Shown here: positions 34,829-44,025 of the stretch, in pieces | Position numbering within the stretch: position 1 is the stretch's first letter | Layout of the letters: every line of letters starts with the position of its first letter | From: Agreia sp. VKM Ac-1783 | GTDB taxonomy: Bacteria; Actinomycetota; Actinomycetes; Actinomycetales; Microbacteriaceae | DNA: 64,000 nucleotides | Assembly: GCF_900177765.1 (NCBI RefSeq) | Contig: NZ_FXWI01000003.1 | Location: 124,001-188,000 of the forward strand | Direction of reading: 5' to 3' | Made by a program: the position numbers and the translations under genes | Notes under the pieces: model-generated | What the model saw: only the letters and a program-made list of their open reading frames with translations | What the model was told of the DNA's origin: nothing | The model's database searches: none

Positions 34829-35815
34829 CTAGGCGGCGAGCCGTGGATCGGCCGCGACCTGCAGGATGTCGACGACGGCGTTGGTCACGATGTACACCGT
34901 TCCGAGTACGAGGGTGACTCCGGCGATCGCGGGGAAGTCGGAGACGGGGATGCTGCCGGCGAGGTAGTTTCCGATGCCCGGCCAGCTGAAGATCTGCTCG
35001 ACCACGACGACTCCGGCGAACATGAAGCCGAGCTGGAGCCCGGCCATCGACAGGCCCGGCCCGATCGAGTTGCGCACGACATGGCGCCGCAGCACGGCGA
35101 ACGGAGTGAGACCCTTCGACTCCGCGGTGCGCACGTAGTCGGCACTCATCGTGACGTCGAGGCTGGAGCGCAGGATGCGCCCGATCGCGATGGCCGGCGC
35201 GATGGCCAGCACGACACCGGGCAGAAGCAGGTGTTGGAAGGTGAGGCCGATCGCATCCGGCTGCCCGGTGATGATGCTGTCGAGCACGACGAAGCCGGTC
35301 GGCGAACTGCTGTCGACCCCGCGCCCAGACGCCGGAAGCACTCCGAGCTGGGCGTAGAAGAGAACGATGCCGCCGAGCGCCAGCAGAAAGGGAGGAGCCG
35401 CCGCGAGCAGGAGCAGGGGCCCGCGGAAGAGCGCGCCGCCCTTGAGTCGAAGCGAGCCGGAGACCGCGAAGAGAACGCCGAGGAGCACGGCGACGACGAA
35501 CGAGAAGAGCACCAGCTCGAGCGTCGCCGGCAGGAACGACTGCAGATCGGTCAGCACCGGGCGGTGGGTGCGGAACGACTGTCCGAGATCGCCGTGCAGC
35601 AGATTCGCGATGAAGCGCAGGTACTGCGCGTAGAGCGGGGCGTTGAGCCCCAGCTCTTCACGCTTGGCCGCGATGGCCTCGGGCGACGCGTTCGCGCCCA
35701 GGTACGCCTTGACCGGGTCGCCCGGGCTGACGGCCTGAAGTACGAAGATGATCGCCGAGAGAACGAGGAGCAGAACGACCGCGGATCCGGTGCGGCGCAG
35801 AATGAAACGGAACAT
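34829..35815 (-). CDS. Oligopeptide-type ABC permease (DppB-like, second system)
   Basis: A 328-residue membrane subunit. It starts with the first helix (MFRFILRRTGSAVVLLLVL), has the LGLNAPLYAQYLRFIANLLHGDLGQSF extracytoplasmic segment (in overlapping parts) and five more helices. The coupling loop contains AESKGLTPFAVLRRHVVRN. A GAGGAGG ribosome binding site lies within the end of the preceding permease gene. It works with the DppC-like subunit encoded directly upstream. Confidence 0.91.
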   Translation of the reverse strand: MFRFILRRTGSAVVLLLVLSAIIFVLQAVSPGDPVKAYLGANASPEAIAAKREELGLNAPLYAQYLRFIANLLHGDLGQSFRTHRPVLTDLQSFLPATLELVLFSFVVAVLLGVLFAVSGSLRLKGGALFRGPLLLLAAAPPFLLALGGIVLFYAQLGVLPASGRGVDSSSPTGFVVLDSIITGQPDAIGLTFQHLLLPGVVLAIAPAIAIGRILRSSLDVTMSADYVRTAESKGLTPFAVLRRHVVRNSIGPGLSMAGLQLGFMFAGVVVVEQIFSWPGIGNYLAGSIPVSDFPAIAGVTLVLGTVYIVTNAVVDILQVAADPRLAA

Positions 35816-35819
35816 GCCT

Positions 35820-36686
35820 CTACCTCCTCTTCGCGAGCAGTGTGCGCACGGCGTCGCCGCCGAGGTTGGACAACAGACTGAGAACCAGCACCGCGAGGCC
35901 CGGGATGACCGGAACCCACCACTCGCTGAGCAGCTGAGACAGATTGCGCGCCGTGTCTGCGCCCAACTCCGGGGCGGGCGCCGGTTGGCCCAGGCCGAGG
36001 AACGACAGCCCTGCCAGCAGCAGGACGACGTTTCCGATGTCGAGGCTGGCCGTGACGATGGCGGTGGGCACGACGCCCGGAACGATGTGCCGGAAGACGA
36101 TCCTCGTGCGGCTCGCCCCCGCGACTCTGGCGGCTTCGACGTGCGGCCTCGCCGCGAACGATTTGACCTCGCCGCGGATGATGCGGGCGTAGTACGGCCA
36201 CCACACGACGGCGATGCCTATGAGCGTGTTCTGCAGGTTGTAGCCCAGCGCGGCGACGATGGCGATGGCCACCAGCGTTCCGGGCAGTGCCAGGAACAGG
36301 TCGGTGAATCGCATGAGCGCCGCGTCGACCCACCCTCCGAAGACCCCGGCGGCGACGCCGATGAGCCCGCCGATCACGAGCCCCGACGCCACGATGATGA
36401 GCGACGAGAACCACGAGACCTGCACGCCGATGAGGGTGCGACTCAGGATGTCGCGGCCGATCGAGTCGGTGCCGAGGGGGTGACCCTCTGCTCCCGGTGC
36501 GAGATTGAGCGCTCCGATCGGTTGCACCGGATCGTAGGGCGCGAGCAGCCGCGCGAACAGGGCTACGAGAGTCAGGATGCCGAGGGCGACCAAAATAGCG
36601 ACGCTCAGCCGGGTGCCGGCGTGGGCGCCCAGGCTGGCCGCCGGCATCCGGAACCGTCGGGTGCCGACCTCGGGCAGGGCGGTCAC
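35820..36686 (-). CDS. Oligopeptide-type ABC permease (DppC-like, second system)
   Basis: A 288-residue permease with six hydrophobic segments, the family motif HPLGTDSIGRDILSRTLIGVQ and the coupling loop AARVAGASRTRIVFRHIVPG. GTG at 36686 overlaps the stop of the ATPase gene (GTGA) and is the best start. An internal ATG at about 36647 is possible but would remove part of the cytoplasmic N-terminus. Confidence 0.9.
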   Translation of the reverse strand: MTALPEVGTRRFRMPAASLGAHAGTRLSVAILVALGILTLVALFARLLAPYDPVQPIGALNLAPGAEGHPLGTDSIGRDILSRTLIGVQVSWFSSLIIVASGLVIGGLIGVAAGVFGGWVDAALMRFTDLFLALPGTLVAIAIVAALGYNLQNTLIGIAVVWWPYYARIIRGEVKSFAARPHVEAARVAGASRTRIVFRHIVPGVVPTAIVTASLDIGNVVLLLAGLSFLGLGQPAPAPELGADTARNLSQLLSEWWVPVIPGLAVLVLSLLSNLGGDAVRTLLAKRR

Positions 36687-38470
36687 GAGAGGACCCCGAT
36701 CTCGGGAACCGAGGCGAGCAACGAGCGCGTGTACTCGTGCTCGGGATGCCGGATGACGGCATCGGCCTCGCCGCTCTCGACGATGGTGCCCTGGGTCATC
36801 ACGACCACGCGGTCGCCCATGAGTCTCGCGACGGCCAAGTCGTGCGTCACGAAGAGCACCGTCATGTCGAGGCTGCTGCGCAATTCGCGAATGAGGTTGA
36901 GAACACTCGCGGCGAGCGACGCGTCGAGGGCGCTGGTCGGTTCGTCGCACAGAAGAACGGATGGCGGGATGATCGTGGCGCGCGTCAGAGCCACGCGCTG
37001 GCGTTGGCCACCCGACAGCTGGGCGGGGCGCAGGGTCGAGACGGTCTCGGGCAGGCCGATCGCCTCGAGGGAGTCGCCGATGCGGCGGGCGGTCGCGGCC
37101 CGGTCGAGCTTCAGAGGGCGCAGCCTCTCGCGCAGGATGTCGCCGACCGTGAGCCAGGGTGTGAGCGACGAACCGGCATCCTGGAACACCATCTGGGCGC
37201 CGCGACCCGCGAGCTGCACCCGGCCCGTGGTGGCGGGGGCGAGCCCGGCGATCACGCGCAGCAGGGTGGACTTGCCGGAGCCGCTCTCTCCCACGATCGA
37301 CACCGCCTCACCGGCGGCCACGGAGAGATCGATGCCGCGCAGGGCATGCACCTGACGTCTGCGCCGGCCACCACCCTTGAGAGTGAAGACGGTGGTCAGG
37401 CCGGTGATGAGCACGGCGGGCTGCGTCGCGTCGGATGCGCCGGAGCTGGGCGCGGCCGCGATGGGCGGGGCGTCGAGCGTGTCGTGCGTGTAGCCCTGTA
37501 CGTCGCTGACGGATCGCCAGCATGCTCGAACGTGCTCGGTAGAAGACACCTCGGCGGTTCCCTCGGCGGCCGGCGCCAGGGGAGGCTGCTCGACCCCGCA
37601 CTGCTCGACGGCGAGTGGACAGCGCGAGTGGTAGGCGCAGCCCTTCAGACGTTCCGCGGCGCTCGCGGTCTCGGGGCGCAGCGTGAGCAGCCGACGATCG
37701 CGTGGGGTGTCGAGCGAGAGTCTTGAGCGCAGCAGCCCCACCGTGTACGGATGCGTCGGGCGGTGGATGATCTCCTCGGTCGGCCCGAGCTCGGCGATAC
37801 GGCCGGCGTACATGACGGCGACGCGGTCGGCGATCTGTGCCGCCACGGCGAGGTCGTGGGTGATGAGCACGACGCTGCAGCCGAATTCGTCGCGCAGCTC
37901 GCGAAGCAGATCGAGCACCTGCGCCTGAACGGTCACGTCGAGTGCCGTCGTGGGCTCGTCGGCGATGATCAACGACGGTCGGCCCGCCACGGCAATGGCC
38001 GCCATGATCCGCTGGCGGAGTCCGCCGGAGAGCTCGTGCGGATAGACGGTGAAGCGCAGAGCGGCATCCGCGATGCCCACAGCTGTCATCAGGCGCAGCG
38101 ACTCGGCCGAGTCGTGCGTCGACTCGTCGATCTGCGCGCCGACGCGCATGGTCGGGTTGAGCGAGGTCATCGGGTCCTGGAAGATCACGCCGAGCTCGTT
38201 GCGGCGCACCGCGCGCAGCTCGTCGGGTCGACCGTTCACCATGTCGGTGTCGCCGATGCCCACCGTTCCGCCGACCCGCGGCTGGGCGCTCGTGGGCAGC
38301 AGACCCATCATGGCCAGGGCCAGCACGCTCTTGCCCGAACCGGACTCGCCGACCATGCCCAGGATCTCGCCCGAGCGCACGCTCAGGTCGATTCCGCGGA
38401 GCACATCGGAGCGCACGCCGTCGCGCACCAGGCTGACCTCGAGGTCGCGCACCGTCGCCACGTCAGTCAT
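36683..38470 (-). CDS. Fused oligopeptide-type ABC ATPase with two nucleotide-binding domains (DppD-DppF)
   Basis: A single 595-residue polypeptide carries both ATPases, which are separate genes in the first importer. Domain 1 has Walker A GESGSGKS near residue 40, signature LSGGLRQR and Walker [13 protein letters not shown], then a CAYHSRCP extension. Domain 2 has Walker [10 protein letters not shown] near residue 380, signature LSGGQRQR and Walker [14 protein letters not shown] roughly 50-residue Ala/Pro-rich linker joins them. The frame stays open to 38611, but ATG at 38470 ([14 protein letters not shown]) is the natural start and overlaps the deacetylase gene by eight bases. The fusion fixes a 1:1 subunit ratio. 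Confidence 0.93.
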   Translation of the reverse strand: MTDVATVRDLEVSLVRDGVRSDVLRGIDLSVRSGEILGMVGESGSGKSVLALAMMGLLPTSAQPRVGGTVGIGDTDMVNGRPDELRAVRRNELGVIFQDPMTSLNPTMRVGAQIDESTHDSAESLRLMTAVGIADAALRFTVYPHELSGGLRQRIMAAIAVAGRPSLIIADEPTTALDVTVQAQVLDLLRELRDEFGCSVVLITHDLAVAAQIADRVAVMYAGRIAELGPTEEIIHRPTHPYTVGLLRSRLSLDTPRDRRLLTLRPETASAAERLKGCAYHSRCPLAVEQCGVEQPPLAPAAEGTAEVSSTEHVRACWRSVSDVQGYTHDTLDAPPIAAAPSSGASDATQPAVLITGLTTVFTLKGGGRRRRQVHALRGIDLSVAAGEAVSIVGESGSGKSTLLRVIAGLAPATTGRVQLAGRGAQMVFQDAGSSLTPWLTVGDILRERLRPLKLDRAATARRIGDSLEAIGLPETVSTLRPAQLSGGQRQRVALTRATIIPPSVLLCDEPTSALDASLAASVLNLIRELRSSLDMTVLFVTHDLAVARLMGDRVVVMTQGTIVESGEADAVIRHPEHEYTRSLLASVPEIGVLS

Positions 38471-39404
38471 GGCGCACCCCCTCGTCGGCGAGGAGGCCGG
38501 CCTGCACGGCCGAATGGATGTGACGGGGCTGGGTGAGCCAGACGCCGTCGCCCGTGCGGGCGGCGATGTGCTCGAGCGCCCGGGTGAGCTGGCGCAGACG
38601 AAAGGGCACACCGGAGATGAAGGAGTGCACCACGATGCTGAGCACGAGAGGCTGTTCGACCGTCGCTGCGGCGAGCAACTCCTCGAACTCGTCGATGATC
38701 ATGGTCGAGAACTCGACGGGGCCGACGTGGCGGCCGATCATCGACGTGCTGTCGTTGAGCTCGAGCGCGTACGGCACCGAGAGCAGCGGCTGCGAGCGGG
38801 TCGTCAACCAGGTGGGTTGATCGTCCATGCGCAGATCGAGCAGGTAGCCGTAGCCTGTCTCGCCGAGCAGGTCGAGCGTGTTCTCGGTGTGCGAGAGCCA
38901 CGGGCTCGACCAGCCCAGGGGAGCCGAGCCCTCTTCGGCCTCGATGCGGGCCGCGACGGCCGAGAGGTAGGCGCGTTCCGCCTGTTCGTCGAGGCCGACG
39001 AGCGAGTCGGAGTTCGAGATGCCGTGGGCCACGAACTCGGCGTCGAGCCGGCGTGCCTCGGCGACGAGGTCGGGCGCGCTGTCGTAGACGGCGGTGTTGA
39101 GCAGGACGGTCGGCGGAATGCCGAGTCGGTCGAGTCGGGCGAGCAGGCGGAAGGCGCCGACTCGATTGCCGTAGTCGCGCCAGCTGGCGTTCACGAGATC
39201 GGGCGCGGCAACGCCGTCGAGCAGGTTCTCGGTGTGCCCGTCTCCGAAGTGGTAGTCCTCGATGCCGACGGCGACGTAGACCGCGAGGCGCGCTCCATTG
39301 GGCCAGGCGGTGCCGACTCGTGCCGTGATGGCCGAGTACGGGTATCGATCGTGCGCCGCGATACTGCGCGCGATCGAGGCGGTGGTGGTCGATTCGGTGG
39401 TCAT
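38463..39404 (-). CDS. Polysaccharide-deacetylase-fold protein (PuuE/allantoinase-like)
   Basis: A 313-residue NodB-homology protein of the cytoplasmic kind, with no signal peptide. Features are RLAVYVAVGIEDYHFGDG at the start, WRDYGNRVGAFRLLARLDRLGIPPTVLLN (the core barrel strand, in overlapping parts), EFVAHGISNSD, and a late VVHSFISGVPFR with a candidate metal-ligand His. Relatives include metal-dependent allantoinases (PuuE) and imidase-type enzymes that open cyclic amides. The ATG overlaps the amidohydrolase stop. Together with the amidohydrolase and hydantoin-racemase-like genes this suggests hydrolysis of C-N bonds in a cyclic or acylated compound (inference). Confidence 0.82.
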   Translation of the reverse strand: MTTESTTTASIARSIAAHDRYPYSAITARVGTAWPNGARLAVYVAVGIEDYHFGDGHTENLLDGVAAPDLVNASWRDYGNRVGAFRLLARLDRLGIPPTVLLNTAVYDSAPDLVAEARRLDAEFVAHGISNSDSLVGLDEQAERAYLSAVAARIEAEEGSAPLGWSSPWLSHTENTLDLLGETGYGYLLDLRMDDQPTWLTTRSQPLLSVPYALELNDSTSMIGRHVGPVEFSTMIIDEFEELLAAATVEQPLVLSIVVHSFISGVPFRLRQLTRALEHIAARTGDGVWLTQPRHIHSAVQAGLLADEGVRHD

Positions 39405-40981
39405 GATTGTCCGATCCATCTGTTCATGCCGACATCTGCGGCGGCCGCTCTGCGCACCATCGCCTGATAGGGCGCAACGAGCGGTCGCGCTGCCTGGCGC
39501 GCACGCTCGATCACGGGGAGTTTGTGGGCGAAGAGATCGCGGGCCTCGTCGAGGAGCGCGGTCTCGTCGATCGTGGTGATCGTGCCGTTCTCGAACACCA
39601 CGCGCCCGCCCACCATGGTCAGTCGCACGCTGCCGCCCTGCTCGCAGTACACGAGTTGGCCGCGCAGGTCGTTGAAGGGGGTGAAGGCGCTGCTGTGCAG
39701 ATCGAGAAGCGCGAGATCGGCGATTCGTCCCTCTTCGACGGCGCCGAGATCGTCCGACCTCAACAGGGCCGCCGCGCCGCCGCGCCATAGGCTGTCGAGC
39801 ACCTCTGCAGCGGTCGGCCACTGATTGCTGTCGAGTCCCGACACGTTGTGCACCAGGCCGGCTGTCTTCACGACGCCCCAGAGATTCACGCTGTCGTCGC
39901 ACACGGCCTCGTCGACACCGAGCGCGACCGGGATTCCCAGCTCGCGCATCCGGCGGTACGGGGCGACGCCGCTGCCGAGGCGCAGGTTGCTGACCGGGTT
40001 GTGAGCGATCGTGCTTCCCGCCCCTGCGACCGCCTCGAGGTCGGCATCGTCGACCCACACCGCGTGGATCACGTTGGTGCGCTCGTTCAGAAGCCCGAGG
40101 TGGGCGGTGTAGCGCACCAGCGAACGCCCGGCGAAGCGAGGCTGCTCGGTGATGAGCGTGCGCTGCGCCTTCGTCTCGAGCATGTGAGCGAACAACGGGA
40201 TCGAGTGGAGGCGACTGAGATCGTCGAGGGCGGCGAAGTACTCGGGGCTCACACGCTGTGGAGCGGAGATCGAGACCGCGGCGGTGAGACGGCCGTTCTC
40301 GGCGCCGTGCCAGCGGTCGAGCAGATACGCGTACGCCTCGAGCAGGCCTGCGGCATCGAGGGGGGCAGGTGCATCGAGGGCGGCAGCCAGCTCGCCGCGA
40401 GCGGAGGCTCGCAGGTACGGCAGCTTCTCGCCCTCTGGCAGCTCGGGCTGGTCGAGGGCGACGGATGCACGGATGCCGGCGTCGGCGTAGGCCTGCATCA
40501 CCGCGTCGATGATCTCGGGCGTCGGGTGCGGCATGAGAAAGGCGTCGTCTTGAACCGTCGTCGTGCCCGTTCGCAGCATCTCGAGGGCGGCGAGCATCGT
40601 GCGCAGATAGGCCTCGCGCGGGGTGGGCGTCAGCTCGGCGTCGGCGGGTGACTCGAACAGCATGAAGAGCTCGAGCGGAAGGCTCGGCATGGAGCCCTTC
40701 ATGTGGTTTGCGGGGGAGTGGAAGTGGGCGTTGATGAGGCCCGGAACGAGGAGGTGGCGCGACCGACCGTCGATCACGCGATGCGTCTGCCCGGCGGAGG
40801 CTTTGCTGATGCCGTCGCCGGTGCCGGCGTTGGTGTCGGCGCCGATCTCGTCGAACCGGCCCCGCGCATCCGAGCCGATGGCGGTGATGCGCTCGCCCGA
40901 GACGAGCACGTCGGTGGGGCCGAACATGCCGCTCTCGGAGGAGTCGTCGTAGACGTAGACGTTGCTGAAGAGGATGCTCAT
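39401..40981 (-). CDS. Amidohydrolase-superfamily enzyme (ATZ/TRZ or deaminase type)
   Basis: A 526-residue cytoplasmic metal-dependent hydrolase. Metal and catalytic residues are recognisable: NAHFHS early (the HxH pair), FAHMLET in the middle, VIHAVWVDD, and the strand-8 aspartate in ALGVDEAVCDD. The N- and C-terminal beta-sandwich parts are present. The closest type is the chlorohydrolase/deaminase group (TrzA, guanine deaminase, SAH deaminase). The substrate cannot be read from sequence. The ATG at 40981 overlaps the racemase stop (ATGA). Confidence 0.88.
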   Translation of the reverse strand: MSILFSNVYVYDDSSESGMFGPTDVLVSGERITAIGSDARGRFDEIGADTNAGTGDGISKASAGQTHRVIDGRSRHLLVPGLINAHFHSPANHMKGSMPSLPLELFMLFESPADAELTPTPREAYLRTMLAALEMLRTGTTTVQDDAFLMPHPTPEIIDAVMQAYADAGIRASVALDQPELPEGEKLPYLRASARGELAAALDAPAPLDAAGLLEAYAYLLDRWHGAENGRLTAAVSISAPQRVSPEYFAALDDLSRLHSIPLFAHMLETKAQRTLITEQPRFAGRSLVRYTAHLGLLNERTNVIHAVWVDDADLEAVAGAGSTIAHNPVSNLRLGSGVAPYRRMRELGIPVALGVDEAVCDDSVNLWGVVKTAGLVHNVSGLDSNQWPTAAEVLDSLWRGGAAALLRSDDLGAVEEGRIADLALLDLHSSAFTPFNDLRGQLVYCEQGGSVRLTMVGGRVVFENGTITTIDETALLDEARDLFAHKLPVIERARQAARPLVAPYQAMVRRAAAADVGMNRWIGQS

Positions 40982-41718
40982 CGGGCGCCTCCCTCGGGCG
41001 AGGTGGGTGAGGTGGGAGAAACGGGAGAAGCCCACGTGCTGACCCGCGAGGTGCCCAGGCCCTGCGCGAGCAGGCCGTCGGCCAGGGCCACCGCGGCGGA
41101 GACTCCCTCGATGACCGGCGCGCCCAGGGCGTCGCCGAGCGGGCCGACGAGGTCTGCCAGCCCGGCGCATCCGAGCACGATCGCCTCGGCCGCGTCGTCG
41201 GCGAGCGCCCGGCGGCCCTCGTCGACGAACAGCGAGAACAGGTGCATCGAGCCGCTCTCGACGGCCGAGACCGGTTCGTCGACGGTGCGCACGACGACGC
41301 GATGCTCGAGGCCGAGTGAACGCACGACCCGATCGGTCATCTCGCGCGTTCTCGGGGGCATGGTGATGACGGTGAAGCGGTGCGCCACGATCGCCGCGGT
41401 CGACAGGGCGGCCTCGGTCATTCCGACGACGGGGCCGCGTGCGGCCTCCCGCGCGGCGGGCACACCCGTGTCGCCGAAGCAGGCGATGACATAGGCATCC
41501 GGCCTGACGTCGGCGTCGCTCGCCTCGAGTCGCTGCACCTCGGCCAAGACCGACGCGGCTCCGTGAACCTCGTCGACGTGGGTCTCGATGCTCGGCACGC
41601 CGTGTGCGGGTGTCACGCCGACGAGCTCGGTGCCGACGCGCGCCGCGGGCCTGGCGGCCTCGACGACGGTCGCGGTCATCGCGGCGGTCGTGTTCGGGTT
41701 GATGATCGCGATGCGCAT
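40978..41718 (-). CDS. Asp/Glu/hydantoin racemase-family protein
   Basis: A 246-residue cofactor-independent racemase of the Asp/Glu/hydantoin group. It starts IAIINPNTTAAMTATV, typical of hydantoin and allantoin racemases. The two catalytic cysteines are in ACFGDTG (near residue 80) and LGCAGLADL (near residue 185). A Pro/Thr/Ser-rich tail ends the protein. The frame runs on upstream, but ATG at 41718 overlaps the kinase stop by one base and begins at the family start. It may provide the isomer accepted by the amidohydrolase (inference). Confidence 0.88.
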   Translation of the reverse strand: MRIAIINPNTTAAMTATVVEAARPAARVGTELVGVTPAHGVPSIETHVDEVHGAASVLAEVQRLEASDADVRPDAYVIACFGDTGVPAAREAARGPVVGMTEAALSTAAIVAHRFTVITMPPRTREMTDRVVRSLGLEHRVVVRTVDEPVSAVESGSMHLFSLFVDEGRRALADDAAEAIVLGCAGLADLVGPLGDALGAPVIEGVSAAVALADGLLAQGLGTSRVSTWASPVSPTSPTSPEGGAR

Positions 41719-42623
41719 CAGTCGACCTCGGTTCGTGTGCTCGGGGTCGAGGCGACGGCGGCGAGCAGGCCGTCGATGCCGAACGAGCCGATGGCGACGC
41801 GGGCCGCGGCGGCTCCGGCCTCGGCGGCAGCGATCGGGTCTCCGGTGAGCAGGTGCACGGCGGCGAATGCGCCGCAGAACGCGTCGCCGGCACCCGTGCT
41901 GTCGACCGCCGTCACGGCCGTGGCGGGCACCTCGATGACGTCGGCGCCGGGAGCGGCCAGCACGACGCATCCCTTTTCTGCGCGCTTGATGACGACGACG
42001 GATGCGCCGCGCTCGGCGAACAGCCGGGCGGCCGCGGCGAGATCGTCGGTCGCCGCGAGGTTCACGGCCTCGACCTCGCTGGGGAGGAAGACGTCGCACA
42101 GTCCGACCAGCTCGAGCAGCGCCTCGCGGTTGCCGTCGAGGTAGTCCTCCTGCAGATCGAGGTAGATGGTCGCGTCGGTGCGCTCGCGCAGCCAGGGGCC
42201 CAGAGCGAGCTGGGACTCGAGGCTCATGGCCGAGACGAGAATTCCGGATGCCGTCAGCGCGTGGGCGTCGACGTCGGCCGGGTAGACGGAGAGCCTGTCG
42301 AAGTCCTCCCCGGAGGCCAGCATGTCCCAGCTGCGAGAGCCGTCGGCCAGATAGGTGACGACGTTGCGCACGGTGGGCAGATCGCGGTGGGGTAGCCCGT
42401 CGATCGACACACCCGCGTCGACGAGTGAGTCGAGCACTCCGTGAGGGAGGTCGGTGCCGACGGGTGCGAGCATGCGCACGTCGTCGAGGTGCAGACGTGC
42501 GGCCAGTGCTGCATAGGCGGCGTCGCCACCCATCGCGGGCTCGCTGGGTACGCCGCCGTGCACCGCCACGTCGACGGTGAGGTTGCCGATGCACACCAGC
42601 GTGAAGGCCTTCGTATCAGGCAT
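41718..42623 (-). CDS. PfkB-family carbohydrate/nucleoside kinase
   Basis: A 301-residue ribokinase-fold enzyme phosphorylating a sugar or sugar-containing substrate. It has the N-terminal GGDAAYAALAARL sugar-binding segment and the C-terminal DSTGAGDAFCGAF anion-hole motif with catalytic Asp247. It overlaps the SIS gene by eight bases. A PfkB kinase next to a SIS protein is the arrangement of fructosamine catabolism (FrlD with FrlB), where the kinase phosphorylates the imported conjugate. This is an analogy, not a demonstrated match. Confidence 0.9.
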   Translation of the reverse strand: MPDTKAFTLVCIGNLTVDVAVHGGVPSEPAMGGDAAYAALAARLHLDDVRMLAPVGTDLPHGVLDSLVDAGVSIDGLPHRDLPTVRNVVTYLADGSRSWDMLASGEDFDRLSVYPADVDAHALTASGILVSAMSLESQLALGPWLRERTDATIYLDLQEDYLDGNREALLELVGLCDVFLPSEVEAVNLAATDDLAAAARLFAERGASVVVIKRAEKGCVVLAAPGADVIEVPATAVTAVDSTGAGDAFCGAFAAVHLLTGDPIAAAEAGAAAARVAIGSFGIDGLLAAVASTPSTRTEVD

Positions 42624-43893
42624 GGGGCGCCTCAGTGGGGGCGTCGAGCTGTGCGTCGAGGGGTGCCTCGGTGGGGGTGTCGAGGGGTGCCTCGAGCGCG
42701 GCTTCGGCTGGTGCGTCGAGTGCGGCTTCGGCCGCGGCGAACTTCGCCATGCCGAGGTGGTAGCCGACGAGCTGCGCGGCGGGCAGGTAGATCAGAGGGC
42801 TCAAAGCCTCGTCGATCTCGGGAAGCTCGAAGGTCTCATTCGCGTGCTCGGCGAACGCCGTCTCGCCGACCGTGGTGAACACATACAGCTGACCACCGAA
42901 GCGGCGCGCATCGGTGCCGGTGTCGACGGCACGAGGAACAGACGGACCGGTGGGCGCGATCAGGAACATCGGCTCGCCGGGCTTCTGCGAGTTGTAGTGG
43001 TGGAACTCCTCGACCTCGATCTCGACGGCGTGATCGGGGGTGGTCTCCTTGATCTTCGCCGCTCCCACGATGGCTGCGGCCCAGTTGGGGCCCGCCGCCG
43101 AGAAGAGGTACATCGATCGGTGGGCCTCGATCGCGGCGACGGCGGCGATGGGCGCATCGAGCTGGGCGAGCACCGACGCCATGAGCTCGGGCAGGCCGTC
43201 GAGCGCCTCCGAGAGGACGGCGGCGCGGGGGATGCCACGACGCGTGCCGACGAGAGCTGCAAGACGGAATAGCAGGGCGACGGCCGCGGTCGACGACTGC
43301 GTAGGCCAGCCGACCCGGGTTGCCTCGATGAGCAGGGTCGTCTGGCTCTCGACGTCGAGGCTCGAACCGGGCGTGTTCGTGAGTGCGATGGTCATGGCCC
43401 CGGCGTGCTGGGCGACGAGCGCCGCCTCGACGGTGCGCGTGGTCTCGCCTGAGCTCGACAGTGCGACGACGAGGCTTCGCTCGGTCACGAGGTGGGAGCG
43501 GTAGTACGCGAACTCCAGGCTCTGCACGGGCTCGCAGGCCGCCCCGAGCATCTCTTCGAGAACGCTCCGGGCGGCGATCATCACGGCGAGAGAGTCGCCG
43601 GCGCCCACGAGAAAGACCCTGTCGATCGAGGCGCTCGCGATCGTGTCCGCCAGCTCTGTGAGCGTCTGCTCGTTGCGCAGCCAGGTCGCTCGGATGGCGT
43701 CGGGCTGGCCGAACATCTCGCCTCGCGTCGCCTCGACGCGGAAGCGACGCTTGGGGTCGAGCGGATCGTCTGTCGGAAGGGCGAGGATGCTCGCGCGCTC
43801 CGCCGCGGAGACGCGTTCGACGACCTGCTTCTGGCGGGCGTCGAGCGGGCTGTCGGGGCCGAGGAGGGGGCTGTCGAGAACGGGGGAGCTCAT
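42616..43893 (-). CDS. SIS-domain protein (AgaS/FrlB/GlmS isomerase-like)
   Basis: A 425-residue protein with two sugar-isomerase (SIS) domains. Landmarks are EMFGQPDAIRATW, similar to the region before the GlmS isomerase domain, then VFLVGAGDSLAV and VALSSSGETTRTV for phosphosugar binding, and a second domain with YLFSAAGPNWAAA and a late AEHANETFELPE. The family includes deaminases and deglycases acting on phosphorylated amino sugars or fructosamines. The last about 40 residues are a degenerate tandem repeat of Asp-Ala-Pro-Thr-Glu-Ala-Pro-Leu type with no counterpart in the family; its role is unknown. Confidence 0.88.
   Translation of the reverse strand: MSSPVLDSPLLGPDSPLDARQKQVVERVSAAERASILALPTDDPLDPKRRFRVEATRGEMFGQPDAIRATWLRNEQTLTELADTIASASIDRVFLVGAGDSLAVMIAARSVLEEMLGAACEPVQSLEFAYYRSHLVTERSLVVALSSSGETTRTVEAALVAQHAGAMTIALTNTPGSSLDVESQTTLLIEATRVGWPTQSSTAAVALLFRLAALVGTRRGIPRAAVLSEALDGLPELMASVLAQLDAPIAAVAAIEAHRSMYLFSAAGPNWAAAIVGAAKIKETTPDHAVEIEVEEFHHYNSQKPGEPMFLIAPTGPSVPRAVDTGTDARRFGGQLYVFTTVGETAFAEHANETFELPEIDEALSPLIYLPAAQLVGYHLGMAKFAAAEAALDAPAEAALEAPLDTPTEAPLDAQLDAPTEAPHA
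42625..42740. repeat. Degenerate tandem repeats encoding the SIS protein tail
   Basis: GTGCGTCGAG, GGGTGCCTCG and GCGGCTTCGG units recur with a period near 12-24 bp. They encode the Ala/Pro/Asp/Glu/Leu-rich C-terminus and are a likely site of length variation. Confidence 0.6.
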
Positions 43894-44025
43894 GGGTGAG
43901 GTGCTTTCGGGTCGAGGGGTCGGGGTGAGTGTCTGGGGCGTGACGCGGGTCGGGATCGCGGGTCGGGGGTGGGTCGGTGGCCCTGCGGTCGGCGCCGGTC
44001 GCGGGCCGGCGGTGGTGGGTCGGGC

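Noticed and set aside
34394-35881. Plus-strand frame of 495 codons opposite the DppB-like permease
   Set aside because: Arg/Glu/Gln/His-rich nonsense composition with no domain; it is an antisense shadow.
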